Part shown: one piece after another, positions 1 to 7,362 of the stretch
How the letters are laid out: each line of letters begins with the position of its first letter
How positions within the stretch are numbered: position 1 is the stretch's first letter
From: CAZCWX01 sp964502465
Lineage (GTDB): Bacteria; Desulfobacterota; Binatia; Bin18
Assembly: GCA_964502465.1 (NCBI GenBank)
Contig: CAZCWX010000529.1
Location: 1-30,439 of the forward strand
Length of the DNA stretch: 30,439 nt
Direction: 5' to 3'
Program-made: the position numbers and the translations under genes
The notes under the pieces: generated by a model
Told to the model about the DNA's origin: nothing
Seen by the model: only the letters and a program-made list of their open reading frames with translations
Databases searched by the model: none

Positions 1-2
1 TC

Positions 3-74
3 AGCGTGATCAACCGTCGCTCTTACTGGCTCCGGCTCTTCCGCTGGGCGGAGGAGAAGCCGATGAAACCTTAA
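3..74 (+). CDS. C-terminal end of an unidentified protein (partial)
   Basis: An open frame enters from the left edge and ends at a TAA at 72-74, giving 23 residues rich in Arg, Trp and aromatic residues (it ends RWAEEKPMKP). The composition looks coding and the stop sits just before the convergent decayed gene that ends at 92. Too little is present to name a family. It could be chance; upstream sequence is needed to decide. Confidence 0.3.
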   Translation, partial: SVINRRSYWLRLFRWAEEKPMKP

Positions 75-91
75 ACCCAACTGCACTGCCC

Positions 92-421
92 CTACTTGAC
101 AGCGGAAGTCATATCAGACGCCACGACTTGGTCGTAGCGTAACTCCTAGACCTGCTGCTGAGGGCGCCACTTCCCGCCCGCCGCTTTCACCTGGCGTCGC
201 AGTTCCATTTCCCCGCCCGCGACGCGTAAGGACATCATCTGGTCGGCTGCAGGTGACGCCACCTTAGGTTCCCATGCGCGTTCCTCGATAATCAGCTCTA
301 TGGTTTTCCACCGTTTTTTTTGTTCCACATCGTAGCGGTGGCGTACACATACCAGACGATCCCCGTACTAAGCCGTTGTTCATCGAGACGCTTGTCGTGG
401 CGTTCACCTCGTACCGTGCTC
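92..421 (-). pseudogene. Decayed small conserved hypothetical gene with internal amber stop
   Basis: A minus-strand frame from a GTG at 326-328 reads RWKTIELIIEERAWEP and, near its end, KAAGGKWRPQQQV before a TAG at 146-148. The same frame continues after that TAG for 17 coherent residues (ELRYDQVVASDMTSAVK) to a second TAG at 92-94, so a single TGG-to-TAG change in a Trp codon would explain the break. The frame is also coherent upstream of the GTG (DRLVCVRHRYD) back to another TAG at 368-370. A different frame (RGERHDKRLDEQRLSTG) could be the older N-terminus, joined by a frameshift near 361-370. I remember a family of small proteins, often near mobile or accessory DNA, with the pattern VRxRYD...KTVELIVEE...VKAAGGxW...VWELRYDxVVAL; this is from memory and not searched. 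Readthrough or a short functional product cannot be excluded. Confidence 0.5.
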
Positions 422-1234
422 TTACGATCCCGGGAGCAATGGGGTAAGACGCGCTTCCTGCATGGTTGGCGTAACGTCTGGATATGCGGCTAAGCGAACT
501 GGCACCTGCCTCAACCCCTGCTCTCCGCGCAGGACAGAAAAATAGACGACATCTCCAATTTGAAAATGTCTCATCTCTTGCTCGAACTGTTCTTTATTAT
601 GAATGCGTTTGCCATCCACGGCCAGGAGCAAATCCCCCCACCGGCTATGTTCACTAGCCGGAAGAAGCGGAGCAATGAAGAGGGCAGCGGGAGAGGCCGC
701 GAGCACCCCGACGACTGCTTCTTTCCAACTTAACGTGCCTTCTCCTCTTAGCCCGGCTTGATGGGCTGGACTTCCCTCGATGACGCGTGAAATTCTCACC
801 CCTGCTGGGTAACGGCATGCGGGAGAGGTGTCTCCTGTCACCCCGAGGTAGGCTGGCTTGGCAGGGAGATGCGCAGAAAGAGTCTCTTCCTGTGGATGAG
901 GCAGAGGCGGTGCGGATTGGTCAACTTGGGGGAGTGCCGATTGGCCGATTGAGGGGAGAGGGGATTGCACCGCAGGCGTTTCCATTACTTGTGGATGGCC
1001 CTCGCTCGGCTCTTGGGTGGCGAATGAGGGGGACTCCTGTGGAGCGATTGCACGAGGAATCTCCTGTGGAACCGTGGAGGGAGGAGCCTCCTGTCGCGGT
1101 AGCGGCGTGGTTGATTGCTGCGTGTGTGAACCCTGCCATACAGGCTCTTGTTGGGCGAAGGTGGCAAGAGGGAACGCTACGAGGTACACCAATGACAAGA
1201 ACATTTCCTTACAGGCTGCTGGAGTTCCCTTCAT
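422..1234 (-). CDS. Exported PDZ-domain protein, paralog 1
   Basis: 270 residues. The ATG follows GGAAGGAGAAAGACG, a good SD. Residues 1-27 form a signal peptide (hydrophobic FLSLVYLVAFPLATFA, then QQEP), so the protein should act in the periplasm. Residues about 28-125 are a low-complexity Pro/Gln/Ser linker. Residues about 130-255 form a PDZ-like fold with the usual landmarks YLGV, SPAHQAGLR and GDLLLAVDGKRI. Between the last two lies an unusual hydrophobic stretch of about 30 residues. There is no protease domain, so it is a binding or scaffold protein rather than a DegP-type enzyme. It lies 21 bases downstream of a paralog (1256-2053) with the same architecture, presumably in one transcript. 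The target peptide is unknown. Confidence 0.85.
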   Translation of the reverse strand: MKGTPAACKEMFLSLVYLVAFPLATFAQQEPVWQGSHTQQSTTPLPRQEAPPSTVPQEIPRAIAPQESPSFATQEPSEGHPQVMETPAVQSPLPSIGQSALPQVDQSAPPLPHPQEETLSAHLPAKPAYLGVTGDTSPACRYPAGVRISRVIEGSPAHQAGLRGEGTLSWKEAVVGVLAASPAALFIAPLLPASEHSRWGDLLLAVDGKRIHNKEQFEQEMRHFQIGDVVYFSVLRGEQGLRQVPVRLAAYPDVTPTMQEARLTPLLPGS

Positions 1235-1255
1235 CGTCTTTCTCCTTCCGTGGCT

Positions 1256-2053
1256 TCAGTCTCTTGGAGAGACGCTTGCTGGCTGCAATGATACGGAGGA
1301 AACCTGGGCTGGCCAATCATCTAAGGGCACTGGCAGTTGCAGGACGGCTTCCCCTCGGCGGAGCGTGAGATGCACGATCGTGCGTGGGCCAAAACGGGAG
1401 AGCGCTTCCTGAAACTGGGTTTGCGTTTTTACCCGTTTCCCACCGACGGCAAGAATAATATCTCCGTGTGCTATCCCACCTGTGGCACGCAAAACCGGGG
1501 CGGCCAGCGATGACGCTGGTGAGAGGGTCAACAGTCCTGCGACAGTGGCTGCCGCGACCTCACGGGCACTCAGTCCCCGGGCAGGACGTAATCCGGCTCG
1601 CTCGGCGGGGCTACTCGGTTCGACTGCTGCAACCTCTACACCGTGAATGGTGAGCGCATGCATACAAAAACGTTCACGGTGGAAGTCACGAATCCTGATC
1701 CCGAGATAGCCTGGGGTACTGATGGCGGATTGCACAGGTGGCCACACAGCTGGGATTTCGTGCTGCATGGGCGTCACTGGTTCCTGAGCGTGTAGAGGAG
1801 CCGGTTGATGAGTCTCATGAACCGACTGCTCATGGTTGTGGGGCGGAGGTTGAGCGTGGTCTGCAACCGGACGCTGTGCGTCGCTGGGCTTCAGGGGCTG
1901 GGAAGAATCGCGCGGTTGAGGGGATTGGAAGGAAGGAGGTGAGGCGCGTTGTTGCCACTGCGATTGACTAGTCTGCTGTCCGCTTACCACCCAGGGAACG
2001 AGCAGGAAGCCGCAGGCAGCAGGAAAGATCCAGACCTTCGAGACGTGTTTCAT
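1256..2053 (-). CDS. Exported PDZ-domain protein, paralog 2
   Basis: 265 residues, ATG preceded by GAGGAGAGTCCGGCC. Residues 1-25 are a signal peptide (VWIFPAACGFLLVPWVVSG, then QQTSQS), followed by a Gln/Pro/His-rich linker to about residue 110. The C-terminal half is PDZ-like: GYLGIRIRD, SPAERAGLRP and GDIILAVGGKRV, with an Ala/Leu-rich insert of about 35 residues in the middle. Organisation matches the next gene on the minus strand (422-1234), so the two are a tandem duplication that has diverged strongly in the linker. Likely periplasmic. It is divergent from the DUF1329 gene at 2140, so the 86 bases between them should hold both promoters. I see no partner protease in the window. Confidence 0.86.
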   Translation of the reverse strand: MKHVSKVWIFPAACGFLLVPWVVSGQQTSQSQWQQRASPPSFQSPQPRDSSQPLKPSDAQRPVADHAQPPPHNHEQSVHETHQPAPLHAQEPVTPMQHEIPAVWPPVQSAISTPGYLGIRIRDFHRERFCMHALTIHGVEVAAVEPSSPAERAGLRPARGLSAREVAAATVAGLLTLSPASSLAAPVLRATGGIAHGDIILAVGGKRVKTQTQFQEALSRFGPRTIVHLTLRRGEAVLQLPVPLDDWPAQVSSVSLQPASVSPRD

Positions 2054-2139
2054 GGCCGGACTCTCCTCGGGCGCGGGATGGTGGCATTAGACTCCGAAAG
2101 GAGCCAACAGTCAAGCCGCCGAAAGGAGTAGAAACGACA

Positions 2140-3561
2140 ATGCTCCAGTATCAGATGGTAGTCGCAGTGCACCCTTATTTCTGGCCGACAGGGCAGACAG
2201 GCAGCCAGAGAGGAACGTGCCTATGGTGGACCATTTTCTTGATCTGGGCGTTGCTCTGTTGCGCTTGCGGAGGAAGCCAGACTGCTCAGATTTCGCCGTC
2301 GCAGCGATCTCCCGAAACGTTGTATGCTGGTGCTGCCGTAAACCAAACGGCTGACGCAGCGTCGTCTTTTGCCGAACGAGTGCTCCGCGGCTTCTTTCCG
2401 TATCGACAAGGGCCGCCCCGCGTTGCGGGTCTGGCTCCTGGAACTGCGCTTTCCTCTGGGAACTGGCAAATCGCCCAAGAAGTCCTTTCCCCGGAAATTC
2501 TTCGTGCGGTACGCGATGGGGAGTTTACGATTTTGCTCCAGGAGACTAGCGATGTCCCGGTCAGCCCAGCCTATATCAACGCAACACTTGAGCAGGCGGC
2601 GCAGGTCTCTCTGCAGGAGTCCGGCAATTTGTCAGAATATCAGGCCGGACTACCATTCCCACTCCTGGATGAAGCGGATCCTGAGGCTGGACTCAAAGCT
2701 GCCTGGAACGCGCGCTATGCTGACCGAGGGGATGCGGTACAGTGGTTCGAATCGCTTCAGGTGCGCAATAATGATGGTGAATACCAGTATGGGTTTTCGT
2801 TCTTTTACGCACGCGCCTACGGGATGCACCGGGCGAAACCAGAGCGGGATATTCCTGAATGGAAAACCGAGGGCATTCTCTACAAGGAGTTTATGCAGGT
2901 GCTGCACCCTTCTCCCGCCATTACCATTCATCCCCAGCTTGGTCTTGTGCACTTGCGTTATTGGTACGATCATGACACCCGTCGGGTTGGGCAGTGGTAC
3001 ATTATGGGGTACCTGACTATTAATCGCCTGGTCACGTTGGTCTACAATCCTGAAGCGTCGGCTTGGCGGTTTCCCCTGTTGTATGAGGATCTCGCTGGCA
3101 CTTATATTCATACCTACCGGTGGCGGTTGTTGGATACCACAGTGGCGCTGGTGCCTGGCTTCGTGCAAGGAACGGAGCCGCTGTTTGGCGGCCAACGAGC
3201 CGGGTACCCGCTTGACCCCTGGGAACTGCGTACTGTCCATATCATCGAGGCGGTACCGCGACGAAACGAGCATCCCTACAGCCGCAAGGTCTTTTTCTTC
3301 GATCAGCAAACGTTTGTTCCCTTGTATGTGCTCATCTATGACCGTCAAGGTCAGCACTGGCGTACAGGTTTTTCCAGCTACGCGCAGCCTGCATCGTATC
3401 CGGGCGCGAAAGACTCGCGGGTGCCCATTTTGATTGGCCGGTCGTGGGTTGATATGGTTGCCGACCGTGCGACTATTTCTTTAGTCAGCGATGCCCAATA
3501 CAATAGCACCCTCCCTCCAGACTTTTTTACACGAGCGAATATGATTCGCAAGGGGAAATGA
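2140..3561 (+). CDS. DUF1329 family exported protein
   Basis: 473 residues, usual for the DUF1329 family, whose members are exported to the outer membrane or periplasm and often sit beside lipid, sterol or hydrocarbon degradation genes; their molecular role is not established. The ATG has AAAGGAG 11 bases upstream. The N-terminus has an unusually long lead of about 27 residues before a hydrophobic core (WWTIFLIWALLCCACGG). A Cys-rich junction at residues 40-43 could be a lipobox, although the -3 residue is not canonical. The body is rich in Trp and Tyr (YIMGYLTINRLVTLVYNP, THTYRWRLLDTT-type segments), as expected for a beta-rich lipid-contacting protein. The thiolase starts 220 bases downstream, in line with a lipid-catabolism role. 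Confidence 0.88.
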   Translation: MLQYQMVVAVHPYFWPTGQTGSQRGTCLWWTIFLIWALLCCACGGSQTAQISPSQRSPETLYAGAAVNQTADAASSFAERVLRGFFPYRQGPPRVAGLAPGTALSSGNWQIAQEVLSPEILRAVRDGEFTILLQETSDVPVSPAYINATLEQAAQVSLQESGNLSEYQAGLPFPLLDEADPEAGLKAAWNARYADRGDAVQWFESLQVRNNDGEYQYGFSFFYARAYGMHRAKPERDIPEWKTEGILYKEFMQVLHPSPAITIHPQLGLVHLRYWYDHDTRRVGQWYIMGYLTINRLVTLVYNPEASAWRFPLLYEDLAGTYIHTYRWRLLDTTVALVPGFVQGTEPLFGGQRAGYPLDPWELRTVHIIEAVPRRNEHPYSRKVFFFDQQTFVPLYVLIYDRQGQHWRTGFSSYAQPASYPGAKDSRVPILIGRSWVDMVADRATISLVSDAQYNSTLPPDFFTRANMIRKGK

Positions 3562-3781
3562 GCATCTCAGGCTCAGTTCAGGCACGTCCGGGGCAAGCCG
3601 CGAGCGAGCTCGGGGTCAGGGGGACAGTAGTCGAAGTGTCCTGTGATTTGTTCCTGACTTGGTTTCGCTGTGTCTTGCCCTTGTCTTGGGCGTGTTGACA
3701 CGATAGGACAAAAAGAAGACAACGGAAAATCATGATCATTCGCACGCCTGTTGTGGTATTCCGTGCGGAGGGAGGAGCGTT

Positions 3782-5011
3782 ATGACTGCACCAGTGTATA
3801 TCTTAGGGGGATATCAGACTGACTTCGCCCGCAATTGGATGAAAGAGGGAAAAGACCTGGTGGGCATGATGCAAGAAGCGGTCACTGGAGGGTTCACTGC
3901 AACCAGCATTGATCCACAGGAGGTGGAGGTTGCGCACGTCGGCAACTTCGCCGCTGAGCTCTATTGCAAGCAAGGGCACTTGGGTGGATTTCTGCCCGAG
4001 ATCGCCCCGGCGCTCTCGGGCATTCCGACCGCACGTCATGAGGCGGCCTGCGCTTCGGGGAGTGTGGCAATTCTTATGGCATCGGCTGAAATTGAGGCCG
4101 GTCGCTATAATCTCGCTTTGATCGTCGGTGTCGAGCAGATGAAAACGGTAGACCCCGCGACTGGTGGCGATTTTCTCGGTACCGCCGGGTGGTATGAACA
4201 GGAGGCAAAGGGTATCGAGTTTCCTTTTCCGAAACTCTTTGGTCGACTTGGTGATGAGTATGAGAAACGCTTTGGCTTAAAAGAGGAGCATCTCACGCGC
4301 ATTGCCGAGATCAACTTTTCCAATGCCCGTCGGAATCCTCAGGCACAGACGAGAGGCTGGTTTACCAACGAGACCCAGAATTTGACCTCTGGCAAGTATG
4401 CCAATCCTGTGGCTGGTCGGCTCAAGGTACGTGATTGTTCACAAGTGACAGACGGAGCGGCCTCTTTATTCCTTGCGTCGGAATCCTTTGCTCGTGCCTA
4501 TGCCGCTCGTCGCGGGTTGAAATTGACCCAGCTGCCACAAATTCTCGGCTGGGGACACCATACGGCGCCGATGAAATTTGCTTCCAAGGTCGTCGAGAGT
4601 AAGAACAGCCCTTACGTCCTGCCGCACACCCGCCAGGCAATCGTTGACGCCTTCAAACGAGCAGGATTGCCAGACGTCTGGAGCGTCAATGGTATTGAGA
4701 CACATGATTGCTTTACCACTTCGGAGTACATGGCCATTGATCACTTTGGCATGACTAAGCCTGGGGAGTCATGGAAAGCAATCGAGGAGGGAGTGATCGA
4801 GTTTGGTGGCAGGCTGCCCATCAATGCGAGCGGAGGACTCATTGGTGGTGGTCATCCAGTCGGAGCAACGGGGACCCGTCAGGTGCTCGACGCGTTCAAA
4901 CAGATCACAGATCAAGCTGGCGAGTACCAGATTGACGGGGCAAAAAAGATGGCGACCCTGAATATTGGCGGCTCGGGCACGACGACTGTAGCAATGGTGC
5001 TTGGAGTGTAA
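3782..5011 (+). CDS. SCP-x-type thiolase (acetyl-CoA acetyltransferase family)
   Basis: 409 residues, full length for the thiolase family; ATG preceded by GGAGGGAGGAGCG. It should cleave or form beta-ketoacyl-CoA in the cytoplasm. Cys90 in EAACASGS is the acyl-accepting nucleophile and His358 in GGGHPVGATG is the conserved active-site His. As in SCP-x-like thiolases there is an HDCF motif (His308, Cys310 in IETHDCFTTSE). The C-terminal CxG motif of classical thiolases is replaced by NIGGSG (394-399), so the second catalytic Cys is probably Cys310. Such enzymes act on branched-chain, sterol-side-chain or long-chain substrates; the exact substrate is not readable from sequence. The DUF1329 gene upstream supports a lipid role. 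Confidence 0.93.
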   Translation: MTAPVYILGGYQTDFARNWMKEGKDLVGMMQEAVTGGFTATSIDPQEVEVAHVGNFAAELYCKQGHLGGFLPEIAPALSGIPTARHEAACASGSVAILMASAEIEAGRYNLALIVGVEQMKTVDPATGGDFLGTAGWYEQEAKGIEFPFPKLFGRLGDEYEKRFGLKEEHLTRIAEINFSNARRNPQAQTRGWFTNETQNLTSGKYANPVAGRLKVRDCSQVTDGAASLFLASESFARAYAARRGLKLTQLPQILGWGHHTAPMKFASKVVESKNSPYVLPHTRQAIVDAFKRAGLPDVWSVNGIETHDCFTTSEYMAIDHFGMTKPGESWKAIEEGVIEFGGRLPINASGGLIGGGHPVGATGTRQVLDAFKQITDQAGEYQIDGAKKMATLNIGGSGTTTVAMVLGV

Positions 5012-5019
5012 TGGCATCC

Positions 5020-5101
5020 CGTCATTCCGGGCAAGGCCGCAGGCCGCGACCCGGAATCCAGGAACAAAAAAACTGGATTCCCGCCTGCGCGGGAATGACG
5101 G
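5020..5101. repeat. Compound palindromic intergenic repeat
   Basis: Just after the thiolase stop. Two arms face each other: the left runs from CGTCATTCC to GGAATCCAG (to 5061), the right from CTGGATTCC to GGAATGACGG (5073-5101), separated by an A-rich loop. Each arm also contains its own internal dyad (CCCGCCTGCGCGGG in the right arm). The right arm recurs at 24069-24097 with one mismatch in 29 bases. It resembles REP-type elements; no transposase for it is in this window. It could also act as a transcript-end hairpin for the thiolase gene. Confidence 0.7.
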
Positions 5102-5154
5102 AGCGTCTTGTTTCTGTGGCCATGCTTAGCGCCCGTGCTATGGTCAACTCAGAA

Positions 5155-5163
5155 TGGTATAAA
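5155..5163 (+). promoter_or_regulatory. Possible extended -10 promoter element
   Basis: TGGTATAAA is an extended -10 (TGn before TATAAA) about 46 bases upstream of the GTG start of the small exported protein gene. No good -35 is visible, which extended -10 promoters tolerate. Suggestive only. Confidence 0.33.
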
Positions 5164-5208
5164 AAGCGCAATTTATAGCCGCGCAAAGTATATTACGCAA
5201 AACACGTT

Positions 5209-5727
5209 GTGTGGTTTCTTTTTTTCGCATTGATCGTGGCACTGAATTGGAGTGGTCCCCCCGCTTTCGCTCGTGACTCGTACTTCTCGACACGGCTAGG
5301 AATTTCACTCTCAACTGTACAAGAGACGCTGGGGAAAGTTGCTGGTCCGGTCACCTTTACGCCTCGTCCAGGCAGTACACAGGGCACGCAGGAGGCACGG
5401 TTGGCAGGGAACGTCGGTATCGTACAAGCTGGTGGCGATCCTGGAAATCTGACGACGGTTGTACTGTGGGTAGCGGTTGATGCACACGGCAAGCTCGTTG
5501 GTGCGGATGCACGGCCATATCTGAACGCTGTGGTGCAACTGTTTACCGCAGACAGTGAACCAATTCTCATTTGGGTTGACCAGGTGCTGAGCCGAGCTAT
5601 TGCTGAGTCCAAGGGTTCTCCGCATCTTGAAGCCTCACTGTTTGCTGGGCACCAATTCAAGGCCACGTATATGCCTAATCTCTCGCTGCCGATGCTGTCT
5701 CTTGCCGTCACCATAGCGAACGAATAG
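5209..5727 (+). CDS. Small exported protein of unknown function
   Basis: 172 residues with a GTG start; no ATG fits and no clear SD is visible, so the start is uncertain, but the frame is closed by a TAG at 5176-5178. Residues 1-21 are a typical signal peptide (FLFFALIVALNW, then PPAFA before RDSYF), so the product should be periplasmic. The mature part of about 150 residues has alternating hydrophobic strands (TTVVLWVAVDAHGKLVGADARP) and no recognised catalytic motif. I do not recognise the family. A minus-strand frame of similar length covers the same bases, but the signal peptide and strand pattern favour this one. It converges on the ATPase gene that ends at 5748. Confidence 0.7.
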   Translation: MWFLFFALIVALNWSGPPAFARDSYFSTRLGISLSTVQETLGKVAGPVTFTPRPGSTQGTQEARLAGNVGIVQAGGDPGNLTTVVLWVAVDAHGKLVGADARPYLNAVVQLFTADSEPILIWVDQVLSRAIAESKGSPHLEASLFAGHQFKATYMPNLSLPMLSLAVTIANE

Positions 5728-5747
5728 GGCAATCAGGACCAGCGCCG

Positions 5748-7298
5748 TCACTGGGTTGGATAAATCACCAAGCGCCGAAACGGCTCGTCGCCTTCACTCT
5801 TTGATTTTAAGCCATAGTGCTTGACCAGCTCGTGCTGCAGCCGGCGAAGCCGGGGTTTCTGTGGAGCAAGTTCTATTGGGTGATGCTGGTCAAGCACCTG
5901 GTTGATGGCGGCTTCTGCCTCGGCGAGGGCGGCCTGATCCTCAGAGAATGCGTCAGCCAGTTGTTCGCGGAGAAACTTGACCATCTGCGCGAGGGTGTCG
6001 CTGCGCAGGGTATATAAAGTCGTCCCTTGCTCGATGAGCAGACGCAGTTCCTTGGGTTGGCGTTTGACTTGCCCTCTCACGGTTAAGACGACGTCTGCTT
6101 GATGCGGCTGATTGACGAGCCGTGCAGGAGCCATGAGTTCGTGGATCGCCTGGTCGAGACGGTGGCGATTGATGCCATATGGGTAAATCCGCAGAATCTT
6201 TCGGCGTTCGGGTCGCGCTTCCTCAGGGAGAGAGGGGCGTGGCGTCGGGGCCAAATGGCTGATCTCAATATGACCATCATCACGCCGAGTACGTATTTCA
6301 ACCGCCGGCGGATGTCGTCGTAAGAATCCATCCACCGCCTCGGCGACGTCTGCATGAATGGCAAAGCGGTAACGATCATGAATCTCGATGAGCACGTCGA
6401 ATGTTGGCGAGGCTTTCCGCTCGAGGACGGTTTTTTGCGTGCCCCGCCGGCGTGCTTCTATATCACCGAGAGTGACTGACTGGATGCCGCCGATAAGGTC
6501 CGCAAGCGTAGGATTTTGAATAAGATTCTCGAGTGTTCGTCCATGCGCAGTCGCCACCAATCGTACACCCCGTTCGGCGATCGTGCGAGCGGCGAGTGCC
6601 TCCGCTTCAGTGCCAATTTCGTCAACGACGATGACTTCGGGCATGTGGTTCTCGACAGCCTCAATCATGACCCGGTGTTGCAAATCTGGGGACGGCACCT
6701 GCATGCGCCGGGCACGTCCAATCGCTGGGTGGGGGATGTCGCCATCGCCGGCGATTTCGTTCGAGGTGTCAACAATAATCACCCGTTTGCCTCGTTCATC
6801 GGCAAGGACACGTGCAACCTCACGGAGGAGAGTTGTCTTGCCTATCCCTGGTGGTCCAAGCAGCAGGATACTCTTCTGGTCTTCGGTAATCTTGTCTTTG
6901 ACAATCTCGACTGTGCCAAACACCGCACGCCCGACTCGGCAGGTGAGACCAATCACCTCGCCGGTCCGGTTACGAATCGCAGAGATACGGTGCAAGGTCC
7001 GTGTGATACCGGCACGATTGTCATGGGTGAAGATCCCGACGCGAGCGACAGTAAACTGGAGATCTTCTCGGTTCACAAGGTTCTCACGCAGATAGATCGT
7101 CTTTGCCACATAGCGGGCCTCGGGTGGACGACCGAGGTCGAGTACAACCTCAAGCAACTCCTGAAAACCTGGCTCGTGCAGTAACGCATCGCGGACTGCT
7201 GAAGGCAACACTTCGAGCAATAAATCGAGGTTATCAACCGTTTCTACTCGGCTCACTAAAGGGGTCTCATCGTCTAACCTACGTGTTTCTGCAACCAT
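5748..7298 (-). CDS. SpoIIIAA/Ycf45-like P-loop ATPase with C-terminal R3H domain
   Basis: 516 residues from the chosen ATG, preceded by GGGAGAGGAGT; a TTG 14 codons upstream (7340) extends the frame but has no SD. The middle holds an AAA/RecA-like ATPase: Walker A LLGPPGIGKTTLLREV, Walker B VIVVDEIG, and a sensor-like VRLVATAHGRTL segment, all as in the stage III sporulation protein AA / Ycf45 group. The C-terminal 60 residues (LRRLQHELVKHYGL ... RRLVIYP) match an R3H single-strand nucleic-acid-binding domain. This architecture is known from cyanobacteria, plastids and many other bacteria, where it is annotated as a nucleic-acid-binding ATPase of unclear role. It is probably not a sporulation gene here. 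The acyl-CoA synthetase gene ends 64 bases upstream on the same strand. Confidence 0.9.
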   Translation of the reverse strand: MVAETRRLDDETPLVSRVETVDNLDLLLEVLPSAVRDALLHEPGFQELLEVVLDLGRPPEARYVAKTIYLRENLVNREDLQFTVARVGIFTHDNRAGITRTLHRISAIRNRTGEVIGLTCRVGRAVFGTVEIVKDKITEDQKSILLLGPPGIGKTTLLREVARVLADERGKRVIIVDTSNEIAGDGDIPHPAIGRARRMQVPSPDLQHRVMIEAVENHMPEVIVVDEIGTEAEALAARTIAERGVRLVATAHGRTLENLIQNPTLADLIGGIQSVTLGDIEARRRGTQKTVLERKASPTFDVLIEIHDRYRFAIHADVAEAVDGFLRRHPPAVEIRTRRDDGHIEISHLAPTPRPSLPEEARPERRKILRIYPYGINRHRLDQAIHELMAPARLVNQPHQADVVLTVRGQVKRQPKELRLLIEQGTTLYTLRSDTLAQMVKFLREQLADAFSEDQAALAEAEAAINQVLDQHHPIELAPQKPRLRRLQHELVKHYGLKSKSEGDEPFRRLVIYPTQ

Positions 7299-7362
7299 AC
7301 TCCTCTCCCGGCCTGTGACTCTCAGGAAGCTCTGCGCCAACTACCATTGCTCATGCCCTGTG

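Noticed and set aside
787..1412. Long plus-strand frames (193 and 131 residues) opposite the PDZ genes
   Set aside because: They are shadows of the Pro/Gln-rich linker. The minus-strand frames have SDs, signal peptides and PDZ motifs.
3695..3700. TTGACA upstream of the thiolase gene as a promoter
   Set aside because: No credible -10 follows at the right distance.
5193..5732. Minus-strand 179-residue frame opposite the small exported protein
   Set aside because: No signal peptide, no strand pattern and Ser/Thr/Pro/Arg-rich composition typical of an antisense frame; the plus-strand frame has a clear signal peptide.
6516..7184. Plus-strand 222- and 170-residue frames inside the ATPase gene
   Set aside because: They lie opposite the Walker motifs of the ATPase and carry no SD or family signal.
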